DNA of 64,000 bases, taken from positions 1,488,001 through 1,552,000 of the forward strand of contig CP036434.1 in NCBI GenBank assembly GCA_007751475.1, written 5' to 3'. Below are positions 36,034-44,160 of the stretch, piece by piece. Positions within the stretch are counted from its first letter, which is position 1, and each line of letters opens with the position of its first letter. The position numbers and the translations under genes are program-made. The DNA is from Saltatorellus ferox. GTDB lineage: Bacteria > Planctomycetota > UBA1135 > GCA-002686595. The notes under the pieces are model-generated. The model worked only from the letters and a program-made list of their open reading frames with translations. It was not told where the DNA came from and searched no databases.

Positions 36034-36043
36034 TGAAGCAACG

Positions 36044-37468
36044 TTGAAGTGGATTCGATACGTGGTGGTGGTGCTCCTGGTGCTGCTCGTGAGCATCCCG
36101 AGCTGCGGTCAAGAGGAGTCGCCGCGCGACGCACTCGCCGGGTCGCTTCGCGGGCGCTCGTTCGTGGTGGTCGTGGCGGATTCGGTGCACGCCGACCACC
36201 TCTCTGCGTACGGGTATCGGCGGAGGACGAGCCCGTTCCTGGAGGAGCTGAGCGCCGCTGGCGTGCGTGCGCGGCGGGCGCTCTCGCAGACCTCGTGGAC
36301 GCTCTCTTCGGTCACGTCGCTCTTCACCGGTCTGGTCCAGGAGCGGCACGGCGTGCTGTGGCAGACCCAGATCCTCGGTGCGGATGGCCCGCGCACGCTG
36401 GCCGAGATGTTCAAGGAGGCCGGGTACCGCACCGTCGGACTCACCGAGAACGGGGCAGCGGGGCCCCGAACGGGCCTGGGTCGCGGCTTCGACCGGTACA
36501 CCCTCCACGACTTCGACGTCGCACCGGAGGAGATCTTCGCGGAGGCGGAGAAGGCGCTCTCGACCTCGTTCATCGAAGGCGGAAGCCCCGTGTTTCTCTA
36601 CGTACACATGCTGCCGCCGCACATGCCGTACACGCCGCCCGAGCCGTACGCGTCCATGTTCCGCGAGGTGCAGGGCAGCGACGTGACCGGCTCGATCACG
36701 GACGTCGCCGAAGTTCAGGCCAGCGGCGTGGCTCGCGATCACCCGGATGCGCTCCGTCTCGTGGAAACCTACGACGAACACGTGGCCTATATGGACGCAC
36801 GCGTCAGGCGCCTGGTCGAACCACTCCTTCGGGATCATGGTGAGGACGTCTGCGTGCTCTTCACCTCGGATCACGGCGAGGGCTTCCTCCAGCACGGCGC
36901 CGTGGGCCACAACACCTTCGTCTACGAGGAGATGGTGAACGTCCCGTGGATCTTCGCTGCGCCTGGTGCGTTGCCCGCGGGCGTGGAACTTCCGAGCACC
37001 GTTTCGCTTCTCGACACGCTGCCGACGGTGGCGGAGCTCTTCGGTTTGCGAGCGCCGGCGCGGGCACTCGACGGTGAGTCGCTCGTGGGAACGTTCGCGG
37101 GCGTCGACGCGAAGTCGGTGGGGCGAGAGCTCGAGCCGCGGGAGCTGTATCTCTCCTCGCGCTATCCACTGGAGGGCAGGGGAGCCCAGTTTGCCCTCGT
37201 CGAAGGCAGGTGGAAGTTCGTCACGCGGCGGCGCGGAGCGCTGCCGCAGCTGTTCGATACGGACGTCGATCCCGAAGAGCAGCAGGATGTGAGCGAGGCG
37301 AACCCCGAGCGAATGGACCGCATGGCCCAGCGCATGGGGGAGATCCGGACGCGGCTGGTAGAGGAAGGGGGAACGGCGCTGTCGGAGCCGCTCAGCCAGA
37401 CGATGCTGCGGGATCTGAAGGCGCTCGGCTACGGCGGCTCGGACCTGGAGACGGCGCAGCCGAAGTAG
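36044..37468 (+). CDS. Sulfatase-fold lipoprotein, non-formylglycine type
   Basis: This is a 474-residue protein with a TTG start at 36044, 10 bp behind the preceding stop. The N-terminus is a lipoprotein signal ('VVVVLLVLLVSIPSCGQ', lipid-modified C21). The domain belongs to the alkaline phosphatase/sulfatase superfamily: 'FVVVVADSVHADHLSAYGYR', 'SQTSWTLSSVTSLFTGL', 'VFLYVHMLPPHMPYTPP', 'CVLFTSDHGEGFLQHG' and 'LPQLFDTDVDPEEQQDVS'. The CxPxR motif of formylglycine sulfatases is missing; the nucleophile is probably the Thr or Ser in 'WTLSS'. Phosphatase or phosphotransferase activity is therefore more likely than sulfatase activity. The substrate is unknown. Confidence 0.87.
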   Translation: MKWIRYVVVVLLVLLVSIPSCGQEESPRDALAGSLRGRSFVVVVADSVHADHLSAYGYRRRTSPFLEELSAAGVRARRALSQTSWTLSSVTSLFTGLVQERHGVLWQTQILGADGPRTLAEMFKEAGYRTVGLTENGAAGPRTGLGRGFDRYTLHDFDVAPEEIFAEAEKALSTSFIEGGSPVFLYVHMLPPHMPYTPPEPYASMFREVQGSDVTGSITDVAEVQASGVARDHPDALRLVETYDEHVAYMDARVRRLVEPLLRDHGEDVCVLFTSDHGEGFLQHGAVGHNTFVYEEMVNVPWIFAAPGALPAGVELPSTVSLLDTLPTVAELFGLRAPARALDGESLVGTFAGVDAKSVGRELEPRELYLSSRYPLEGRGAQFALVEGRWKFVTRRRGALPQLFDTDVDPEEQQDVSEANPERMDRMAQRMGEIRTRLVEEGGTALSEPLSQTMLRDLKALGYGGSDLETAQPK

Positions 37469-37592
37469 CCAGCGACGTTCAAAGCCGGGTCGGTCAGGTC
37501 GGTCGGGACGTTCCCGGTTCGCTGGCCGCCCAGGCCGCCGTCGCCCAGGCGGAGGCCGCGCATCGGTTCGCCTGGATGGTTAAGCTCCCGGG

Positions 37593-38933
37593 ATGCTTCC
37601 ATTCTTCGTCCAGGCTTTCGTCACGGTGGGCCTTCTGGCACCCACCTCTCACTTCCCCGACGGCAGCGACGGCGGGTCAGCGCCCACGCGGATCGAAGTC
37701 ATCCAGCCCAGGCGAATCGTCACCCTGGACCGCGAGGGCCAGGTGCCCCAGCGCTCGCTGGGTGGCCATCCGCGGACCGTCGATGGAATCCTGCTCTTCG
37801 ACGGCGCGACCGATGGCGATCGTCAGGTCGATCCTCAGATCGCCGTCGGTGGCGAGCACGTGCTGACGGCCACGAACGGCGGGCTGATCGTCTACAGCAA
37901 GGAGGGCGAATACGTGCTCGGCGTTCACCAGCGCGCCTTCGAGAACGGCATCGACCCCAAGGTTTTCTTCGACCGCCACAACGGCGTCTTCGGATTCGAC
38001 CTCTGGGTCTACTGGGACGAAGCCTTGGAGAAGCCGGTCAACGTCTCGATCTCCGAGACGAGCGATCCGACCGGGGCCTGGAACACCTATCCGGTCCATA
38101 CGCCCGCGGGCGTCGATGGGGGGGCGATCGGCTCGAGTCGGCGCTGGATCGGCTACTCGTTCCCCGGCGGTGAAGAGCGAACCTTCGTCCTCCGCACGGC
38201 GGAGATGAAGGCGGGGAAGCCCGCGACGGCGTATCACTTCCAGGGAAGCCTGGGCCATCCGGTGCTCGGCCAGGACGCCGTCGACCCGCTCTACTTCCTC
38301 GACGTGACGGAGACCGAGTTCGTCGTTCGCTGTGTGGAGAGTGACGAAGACGCTGGCGAGAACGGTGCGCCGTTGGCACGCCTGTTGGGACGGAGTGAAC
38401 ACGGGCTGGAGTTCGTGGGATTCCCGCCGCAGTCACCGCAGAAGGGCACGGACAAGAAAACCGCTTCCGGCGATCGTCGGCCGAAGAACGTGGTCCTCCA
38501 GGGCGGGCATCTGTGGTTTTCGCACACCGTGAACGTCGGCGGCCGCGCGGGCGTGCAATGGCATCAGATCCAGCTCGACGGGAAGGTCGTGCAGTCCGGT
38601 CTGCTGTCGAGCGAAACGTCGAGCTACATCCAGACGTCGCTCGCCGTGAACGAGCAGCTCGACGTGCTCGTCGGCTTCCAGGAGACGAGCCCCGAGATGT
38701 TCATCAGTCCCCGCCTCGCCTGGCGACGGGCCACGGATGAGCCGGGGACGCTACGTCCCATCGTCTCCCTCGGTGAAGGCAAGGCGGCGACGGAAGGCGG
38801 ACCGTGGGGCGACTACAGCGGCTCGTGCATCGACGGCGACAACGGACTCGATCTTTGGACGGTCCAGAGCGTGACGGATGAGCAGGGGAAGGGCGACACG
38901 GTGGTCGCTCGCGTGCCCATGGAGCGTCGCTGA
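37593..38933 (+). CDS. Secreted hypothetical protein, probable beta-propeller
   Basis: This is a 446-residue protein with a short signal-like N-terminus (MLPFFVQAFVTVGLLAPTS). The mature part contains recurring strand-rich segments such as 'VDPQIAVGGEHVLTATNGGL', 'FFDRHNGVFGFDLWVYWDE', 'NVSISETSDPTGAWNTYPV' and 'WGDYSGSCIDGDNGLDLW'. The combination 'DRHNGVFGF...SDPTGAW' and 'WGDYSG...D' is common to secreted propeller proteins that resemble DUF-type or reelin/BNR proteins, but I cannot name a family. A variable polar insert lies around 'PPQSPQKGTDKKTASGD'. It stands alone, 124 bp after the lipoprotein gene, and converges with the response regulator gene. Confidence 0.72.
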   Translation: MLPFFVQAFVTVGLLAPTSHFPDGSDGGSAPTRIEVIQPRRIVTLDREGQVPQRSLGGHPRTVDGILLFDGATDGDRQVDPQIAVGGEHVLTATNGGLIVYSKEGEYVLGVHQRAFENGIDPKVFFDRHNGVFGFDLWVYWDEALEKPVNVSISETSDPTGAWNTYPVHTPAGVDGGAIGSSRRWIGYSFPGGEERTFVLRTAEMKAGKPATAYHFQGSLGHPVLGQDAVDPLYFLDVTETEFVVRCVESDEDAGENGAPLARLLGRSEHGLEFVGFPPQSPQKGTDKKTASGDRRPKNVVLQGGHLWFSHTVNVGGRAGVQWHQIQLDGKVVQSGLLSSETSSYIQTSLAVNEQLDVLVGFQETSPEMFISPRLAWRRATDEPGTLRPIVSLGEGKAATEGGPWGDYSGSCIDGDNGLDLWTVQSVTDEQGKGDTVVARVPMERR

Positions 38934-38966
38934 CACCCGCTACCAGAGCCTACCGGGTGCCGGAAC

Positions 38967-39764
38967 CTACTGGCCCTGCTCTTGCTCTTCCGATCGGGGG
39001 TTGCCGCTTGAAACCTCGCGGCGCACCGGCGTGCTCGGCGGGGGCATGGGCTGGATCTCGTCGCTGTCCTCGGGCCACTTCATCGTCATCCGGTAGCCCA
39101 CGCCCCAGACCGTCTCGAGGTAGTGCGGGGACTCCTCGTTCGGTTCGACCTTGGCCCTCAATCGCCGGACGTGCAGGTCGACGGTACGGGCGTCACCTTC
39201 GAAGGTGTGGCCCCAGACCTGGTCCAGGAGTTCCTGGCGCGTCCAGGCGCGCCCCGGATGGCGAATGAAGAAGCTCAGGAGGTCGAACTCACGCGGCTTC
39301 AGCTTGAACGTCGTGGTCCCGCGGCCCGCGGCGACCTGGTCGGCGTCGATCCAGAGGTCGAGGTGCTTCACGAAGCTCCCCATCCCCGACTTGCCGGTGC
39401 GGCGCAGGATGCTGCGGACGCGCGCGATGAGTTCGGGGATATGGAACGGCTTGACGACGTAGTCGTCGGCGCCAGCATCGAGGCCGGCGACGCGCTGCTC
39501 GGGCTTGTCCATGCCGGTCATCATGATGATCGGGATGGAGCGGCCTGCGGCGCGTAGCTCGCGGCACAGATCGAGACCCTCGCCGTCGGGGAGAATCAGA
39601 TCGAGCAGGATCAGGTCGCAGTGCGACTCAGCGGCGACGCGCGCCATGGCGAGCGTGGTGGAGACCTGAGCCTCGAATCCTGCGCTTCGGAGGGCGTCCA
39701 GGACGTCTGCTCGAAGCGTGGCGTTGTCTTCTACGACGAGAATGCGGACGGGGTGAGGAGGCAT
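38967..39764 (-). CDS. Orphan OmpR-family response regulator
   Basis: This is a 265-residue protein. Its receiver domain has E12/D13, phosphoacceptor D55 in 'LILLDLILPD', T83 and K105 ('YVVKPFHIPEL'). The winged helix follows ('LKPREFDLLSFFIRHPGRAW', 'VDLHVRRLRAKVEP', 'LETVWGVGYRM'). The acidic/Pro-rich tail of about 30 residues after the domain is unusual. No histidine kinase gene is adjacent, so it depends on a kinase elsewhere, or on the one at 27542. Confidence 0.94.
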   Translation of the reverse strand: MPPHPVRILVVEDNATLRADVLDALRSAGFEAQVSTTLAMARVAAESHCDLILLDLILPDGEGLDLCRELRAAGRSIPIIMMTGMDKPEQRVAGLDAGADDYVVKPFHIPELIARVRSILRRTGKSGMGSFVKHLDLWIDADQVAAGRGTTTFKLKPREFDLLSFFIRHPGRAWTRQELLDQVWGHTFEGDARTVDLHVRRLRAKVEPNEESPHYLETVWGVGYRMTMKWPEDSDEIQPMPPPSTPVRREVSSGNPRSEEQEQGQ

Positions 39765-39895
39765 GGGGAAGGCCAGCGGCTGTGGGGACAGGCGGCAACT
39801 CCCAGTGTAGGAAGACGAACCGTGATGCGTGCGAGTGTTCTTGCGGGCTCACGTGTCACGTGCGACCATGAATAGAGCGCCCCAGGGCCTCCATC

Positions 39896-40468
39896 ATGAC
39901 AAACGAAGACATAGCGGTAGAGTCCGCGGAACAAGGCGAGGGTGGGATCGGTTCGATCGCCCTCTGGAAGAAGGCGCTCGTGGTTCTATCCCTCGTGCTC
40001 GGCTGCGTCGGTCTCGCCATGGGGAGTTCAGGCCAGGAAGATACGGGTGCGCGAGTGGCTTCGTCGGATGGGACGACGCTGGTTCAGCCCAGCGCTTTCG
40101 GCCCTGGAACCCCCGTGGGTGGCGGGATTCCCGCAAATGGGACGGAGGGCTCGGCCGCGCAGACGCTGTGGGCACCGCTCTTTGCGAAGGGCGGCCTGAG
40201 CTTCTTCATCGCCTTCTGCATCGGGTATGCCCTCAGAACGTTCCTCAAGGGAACGATGCTGGTGATCGGCGTCGTCGCGCTGGCGGTGTTCGGGCTCCAG
40301 AAGGCCGGACTCGTCGATAACATCAACTGGGAGAAGGCACAGGGCTACTGGGACAGCCTCACCGCCAACCTCGGTGAGCAATTCGACAGCTTCAAGACGT
40401 TCGTCTCGGGCAGCCTGCCTTCGGCTGCGTCCGGCGGGGTGGGCCTGCTCGCGGGCTTCCGCAGGTAA
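39896..40468 (+). CDS. FUN14-like membrane protein
   Basis: This is a 190-residue protein. An acidic leader is followed by a membrane segment ('KKALVVLSLVLGCVGLAMG', about 26-44), a Gly/Ala/Pro-rich linker of some 45 residues, and a domain like FUN14/FUNDC1: 'LSFFIAFCIGYALRTFLKG', 'TMLVIGVVALAVFGLQKAGL' and 'VDNINWEKAQGYWDSL'. The glycine pattern of these two helices and the 'INW' motif after them are typical of the family. Bacterial FUN14 proteins have no clear role. It is divergent from the orphan regulator (131 bp between starts), which could control it. Confidence 0.72.
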   Translation: MTNEDIAVESAEQGEGGIGSIALWKKALVVLSLVLGCVGLAMGSSGQEDTGARVASSDGTTLVQPSAFGPGTPVGGGIPANGTEGSAAQTLWAPLFAKGGLSFFIAFCIGYALRTFLKGTMLVIGVVALAVFGLQKAGLVDNINWEKAQGYWDSLTANLGEQFDSFKTFVSGSLPSAASGGVGLLAGFRR

Positions 40469-40677
40469 GGGCTCCTCACCCGACGAGGCAGTGTGGCCCA
40501 CATGGCCGACGACGCCTCTCGACGTCTCCCCGCGTGCCTCATCGGGTTTGGAGTGCAGGGGGGAACGCTGCGCCAGAACGCCTGTGACCGGGAAAATGCG
40601 GTCCTTCCGGGAAGCCCTGGCAAGTTTTCGGATTCTTGGTCATATGCGAGGGCGACCCCGGTCATCACTCCTTTGAC

Positions 40678-41295
40678 ATGCCGTCCTTCCGCCTCCTCCC
40701 ACGCGCCAAGAAGGCGCAGGCCCCAGAGCTGGAGCGGGAGATCCCGCCCGCCACATCTGCCACAGGCGTGGGGGGAAAGGCGGCGCTGATGGCCGCCCTG
40801 GAGCCTCTCCACGGAGATGCGTACGGCTGGGCGCTGGTCTGCGTCGGTGGGGACCCCGAGCGGGCCGCCGACGCGCTCCAGACGAGCTACGCGCGCATTT
40901 TGGCCGCGGAGGCGCGCCCGACCGTCGACTCGCCCATGCGAGGCTTCCTCTTCGGCGTCATTCGACTCGTGGCACTGGAAGAAAGGCGGCGCGACCGTCG
41001 AGCGCTGGATCTGTCCATCCGCCGCGCGGCGGCGGCGCCCGAACGCGACGAAGCGGCGGAAGACCCCGTCCAACGGGTCACTGAGCTCGAGGAGCACGGC
41101 CAGCTACGGGCGGCCTTCGCTGCACTGCCGCCGCGCCAGCGCGAGGTTCTGCACCTGACTTTCTACCAGGGCCTGAGCCTCCGGGAGGCTGCCGAGATTC
41201 TCGATCTCCACATCGGCTCCGTCCGCCAGCACTACGAACGAGGCAAGGAAGCGCTCCGTCAGCGCCTGACCTCGCAGCCGTCTTCCACACGATGA
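40678..41295 (+). CDS. ECF-type RNA polymerase sigma factor
   Basis: This 205-residue sigma factor starts at the ATG at 40678. Region 2 is around residues 38-105 ('LEPLHGDAYGWALVCVGGDP', 'AADALQTSYARIL', 'GFLFGVIRLVALEERR') and region 4 around 140-195 ('FAALPPRQREVLHLTFYQGL', 'SLREAAEILDLHIGSVRQHY'). A basic/Pro-rich leader of 30 residues precedes them. It overlaps the next gene by ATGA. The three-gene unit with a one-TM partner and a Spy/CpxP-like periplasmic protein resembles sigma systems that sense envelope or metal stress. Confidence 0.92.
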   Translation: MPSFRLLPRAKKAQAPELEREIPPATSATGVGGKAALMAALEPLHGDAYGWALVCVGGDPERAADALQTSYARILAAEARPTVDSPMRGFLFGVIRLVALEERRRDRRALDLSIRRAAAAPERDEAAEDPVQRVTELEEHGQLRAAFAALPPRQREVLHLTFYQGLSLREAAEILDLHIGSVRQHYERGKEALRQRLTSQPSSTR

Positions 41296-41639
41296 AGCAC
41301 CACGACTCGAGTCTCGATGAGTTCTTCCAGGCGGAGCGCGCCCGCGACCACCGCGAGGCGCCTTCGTTCCGGGAGATGACCGAATCCCTGCCGGAACCGG
41401 AGGCTCCCGCAAAGCAATGGGCCTGGCTTCCACTGGCCGCGGCCCTCTTCGCTTGCGTCGCCGCCGGCGGCGCATGGTTCCTGCGAACGCCGATCGAGGT
41501 GGAGCAGATCGCGGCCGTGCCCGAGGCCTTCGAGCTCGACGCGCTCTGTGACTCAGCTCTGTCGGCTCTCACGGTGGGAGAGGAGGAGGCGCAGATGCGC
41601 GCCGCCACCGATTCCCTGCTTGTCACCGAGCCCTTTTGA
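41292..41639 (+). CDS. Single-pass membrane protein, candidate anti-sigma factor
   Basis: This is a 115-residue protein overlapping the sigma gene by ATGA. An N-terminal cytoplasmic part of about 42 residues ('HDSSLDEFFQAERARDHREA', 'SFREMTESLPEPEAP') is followed by one membrane segment ('WAWLPLAAALFACVAAGGAW', about 43-62) and an acidic outer part of 50 residues. The size, topology and position fit an anti-sigma factor of the short CnrY type that holds the sigma factor through its first 40 residues. There is no zinc motif. The role is inferred. Confidence 0.7.
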   Translation: MKHHDSSLDEFFQAERARDHREAPSFREMTESLPEPEAPAKQWAWLPLAAALFACVAAGGAWFLRTPIEVEQIAAVPEAFELDALCDSALSALTVGEEEAQMRAATDSLLVTEPF

Positions 41640-41684
41640 GCGGGTTCCCGCTGATCCCACGCTGCCACGCTGCCCACGCTGCCC

Positions 41685-42308
41685 ATGATGTCCTTCAAGC
41701 TTCTCCCGACGCTCCTGCTCTGCGCCGTCCCGCTCTCCGCCGTGGGCGGGCCGCAGCGCGAGGCGCGCACCTTCGAGCGCATGCTCCCGTCCCCCGAGCA
41801 GATCCTCGAGCACCTCGACGAACTGGGATTGCCCGACGATCGCATCGTCGAGATCCGTGAGGAGGCTCGAGAGCGGCGCGCGGAGTTCTCCGGTCTGAGG
41901 GCGACCCAGGCCGAGCTTCAAGCCGATCTGAGCGCCGCCATGGCCGGCGAACCCTTCGATCCCGTTCGTATCGAAACGGCCTTCGAGCGACTGCTCGACG
42001 TCGAGAACCAGCAGAAGCGCCTCCAGCTCTCGGGCCGTCTCGCGCTGATGGGGGAACTCGATGCGGCCCAGAGAGAGCGCGTTCGTGGCGCGGCCGTTCG
42101 CATGGCCGAGCTGCGAGTGACCCTCCGCGACACGATCGAGGAGATCCGCATCCTCGGCCGCGAGCTCCACGATCGGGGTGAGCCGACGCAGGCTATCCGC
42201 GAGCGCATGCGCCGCATCGAGCGGCAGATTCGAGCGGGTCGGCTCCGCGAGGCGGACCGCGCTTCCCGTGACGTCGTTCGCCACCTCCAGGACGCGCTGG
42301 GGCACTAG
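41685..42308 (+). CDS. Periplasmic helical protein of the Spy/CpxP/CnrX (heavy-metal-resistance) type
   Basis: This is a 207-residue protein with signal peptide 'LLPTLLLCAVPLSAVGG'. The mature protein is almost entirely helical and charged, with the two-hairpin layout of the LTXXQ/CpxP/Spy family: 'LPDDRIVEIREEARERRAEF', 'QAELQADLSAAMAGEPF', 'QQKRLQLSGRLALMGELDAA' and 'LREADRASRDVVRHLQDALG'. Proteins of this kind sense or bind unfolded proteins or metal ions. It follows the sigma and anti-sigma genes after 45 bp and probably gives the signal. Its stop codon TAG is part of the CTAG at the edge of a MITE-like element, so the original C-terminus may have been longer. Confidence 0.72.
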   Translation: MMSFKLLPTLLLCAVPLSAVGGPQREARTFERMLPSPEQILEHLDELGLPDDRIVEIREEARERRAEFSGLRATQAELQADLSAAMAGEPFDPVRIETAFERLLDVENQQKRLQLSGRLALMGELDAAQRERVRGAAVRMAELRVTLRDTIEEIRILGRELHDRGEPTQAIRERMRRIERQIRAGRLREADRASRDVVRHLQDALGH

Positions 42309-42468
42309 TGCCCTGAATCAGAAGTTCGTCGCATTAGTTTCGCCTGTTTCGCTCCGTAGCTGCGTTGCCGAACCTTGGACGGAACTACTGCTACGCACTG
42401 CGGTTCGGACGCCTTGCTACGAAACGAAACAGACTGAAACTAATGCGACGAACTTCTGATTCAGGGCA
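42309..42468. mobile_element. MITE-like hairpin element, copy 1 (160 bp)
   Basis: The element begins TGCCCTGAATCAGAAG and ends CTTCTGATTCAGGGCA. Its first 33 bases are a perfect inverted repeat of its last 33, and shorter matches (CTGTTTCG, CGTAGC, CGAACC) continue inward, so nearly the whole element can fold into one long hairpin. It is flanked by CTAG on both sides (42305-42308 and 42469-42472), as expected of a 4-bp target duplication. It codes for nothing. Four-base CTAG duplications fit IS5-type transposases (target CWAR), but no transposase is present here. Confidence 0.85.
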
Positions 42469-42472
42469 CTAG

Positions 42473-42632
42473 TGCCCCGAATCAAAAGTTCGTCGCATTA
42501 GTTTCGCCTGTTTCGCTCCGTAGCTGCGTTGCCGAACCTTGGACGGAACTACTGCTACGCACTGCGGTTCGGACGCCTTGCTACGAAACGAAACAGACTG
42601 AAACTAATGCGACGAACTTCTGATTCAGGGCA
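42473..42632. mobile_element. MITE-like hairpin element, copy 2 (160 bp)
   Basis: This is a second copy in the same orientation, sharing the CTAG at 42469-42472 with copy 1 and followed by CTAG at 42633-42636. It differs from copy 1 only at two bases in the first 16 (TGCCCCGAATCAAAAG). The near identity means the duplication is recent, or the two are being kept alike by conversion. Its right end lies 34 bp before the DUF1800 start at 42671, so it is likely to affect that gene's promoter or act as a terminator of the sigma operon. Confidence 0.85.
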
Positions 42633-42670
42633 CTAGCGAGCCACTCTTTATCACCCAGCCGTACCGACCC

Positions 42671-44113
42671 ATGACACCCTCCGCCCAGCAGTCGTTCACG
42701 TCGACGAGTCTCCCTGGCTCGATCGCGGTGGCCCCGAGCCCCTCCTCCGACGTCCTCGCCCTCGTTCGCCGGGGCACCTTCGGATTCTCCGTGCCTGAGT
42801 TCGAGCGGGCCAGCGCCATGGGGTTCCACGCCTGCCGCGCGGAGCAGCTCGCGCCCGCGTCGATCGACGACAGCGCGCTCGACGGACTGCTCGCTTCGTA
42901 CTCGAGCCTCTCGATGGATGTCCCGACGCTCGTCGCGACGTTTCCGCAGAGCGGCGGTGGCGATGCGTTCGTGGCAGGCGAACTCCGAAGCGCGCGGGTC
43001 CTCCGCGCTCGCCATTCGAAGCGTCAACTCCTCGAGCGGATGGTCGAATTCTGGACCGATCACTTCAACATCGACGGCAACTCGGGCCCGCTCCGATACC
43101 TGAAGACGGTCGACGATCGCGAGGTCGTCCGCGCTCACGCGCTGGGCCGGTTCCGCGATCTTCTCGGAGCGTCCGCCCGAAGCGGAGCGATGCTCTACTA
43201 CCTCGACAACTACACCAACGTCGTGGGCGCGCCGAACGAGAACTACGCGCGCGAACTGATGGAGCTGCACACGCTCGGCGTGAGCGGTGGCTACACGGAG
43301 ATGGATGTCCAGGAAGTGGCGCGCTGCTTCACCGGCTGGACGCTGCGTCTGGGTGGAGCCTCGGCCGGGGAGTTCTTCTTCCGCGCCAGCGATCACGACA
43401 CAGGACCGAAGTCGGTGCTGGGTCAGCCCATCCCCGCGGGCGGCGGAACCACCGATGGAGAGACGGTGCTCGATCTCCTCGCGACGCACCCGAGCACGGC
43501 GGCCCACCTGGCCAGCAAGCTCTGTACGTACTTCCTCTTCTACAATGCGCCTCGGTCCGCGGTCGATCGGGTCGCAGCACGATTCCTCCAGACGGGCGGA
43601 GACCTCGCCGCGACGATGGAGGAGGTGCTGTGCCGCGAGTCCTTCCGCGGTCTGCCGATCGAGTCGACGTACAAGCTGAAGCGACCGTTGCACCTCGTGA
43701 TCTCCGCGCTGCGCGCGACCGACGCGACGACGAGTCAGCCGATGGGCCTCATCGAGGAGCTTCGCAAGCTCGGCCATGTCCCCTTCGCCTGGGGCGCGCC
43801 CAACGGCTACCCGGACGCGCTCGGCGCGTGGGGATCGAACCTTCTGCCGCGCTGGTCCTACGCCTCGGACCTGCTCGACGGCCAGGTCAGCGGCACGCGC
43901 GTATCGTCCGCGTCGCTGAACGCGCTCCTCGGCGGCGTGCCTCCTGCGATGGTGGCGGAGACGCTCGACGCGCGCCTGTTCGGTGGAACGCTCGCGGCTG
44001 TCGACAGGGCAGAGCTCCAGGCCTTCGTCAGCGGTGTTCCCGTCTGGAACGGAGCCGCCGCGCGCGAGGCGATCGCCCTCGCGCTGTCGCTGCCGAGCTT
44101 CCAGTTCGTCTGA
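42671..44113 (+). CDS. DUF1800 family protein
   Basis: This is a 480-residue protein recognised by the DUF1800 pattern: 'LALVRRGTFGFSVPEFERA', 'QLLERMVEFWTDHFNIDG', 'YYLDNYTNVVGAPNENYARE', 'LMELHTLGVSGGYTEMDVQE', 'VARCFTGWTLRLGG', 'HPSTAAHLASKLCTYF' and 'PFAWGAPNGYPD'. It is helix-rich. No signal peptide is obvious. DUF1800 and DUF1501 genes occur as neighbours in many Planctomycetes and are thought to act together on the cell surface; the biochemical role is unknown. The next gene, DUF1501, starts 47 bp downstream. Confidence 0.93.
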   Translation: MTPSAQQSFTSTSLPGSIAVAPSPSSDVLALVRRGTFGFSVPEFERASAMGFHACRAEQLAPASIDDSALDGLLASYSSLSMDVPTLVATFPQSGGGDAFVAGELRSARVLRARHSKRQLLERMVEFWTDHFNIDGNSGPLRYLKTVDDREVVRAHALGRFRDLLGASARSGAMLYYLDNYTNVVGAPNENYARELMELHTLGVSGGYTEMDVQEVARCFTGWTLRLGGASAGEFFFRASDHDTGPKSVLGQPIPAGGGTTDGETVLDLLATHPSTAAHLASKLCTYFLFYNAPRSAVDRVAARFLQTGGDLAATMEEVLCRESFRGLPIESTYKLKRPLHLVISALRATDATTSQPMGLIEELRKLGHVPFAWGAPNGYPDALGAWGSNLLPRWSYASDLLDGQVSGTRVSSASLNALLGGVPPAMVAETLDARLFGGTLAAVDRAELQAFVSGVPVWNGAAAREAIALALSLPSFQFV

Positions 44114-44160
44114 TCCCTGGCTTCACCCTCCACCCTCGCCGACCTGCACCCTCCGCCGTC

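Noticed and set aside
36044..37468. Formylglycine-dependent sulfatase
   Set aside because: The fold fits, but the CxPxR motif needed for formylglycine formation is absent.
42305..42636. Small protein genes in the hairpin elements
   Set aside because: The short frames only continue neighbouring frames into the repeat and end at its stops; the sequence is explained by its inverted-repeat structure.
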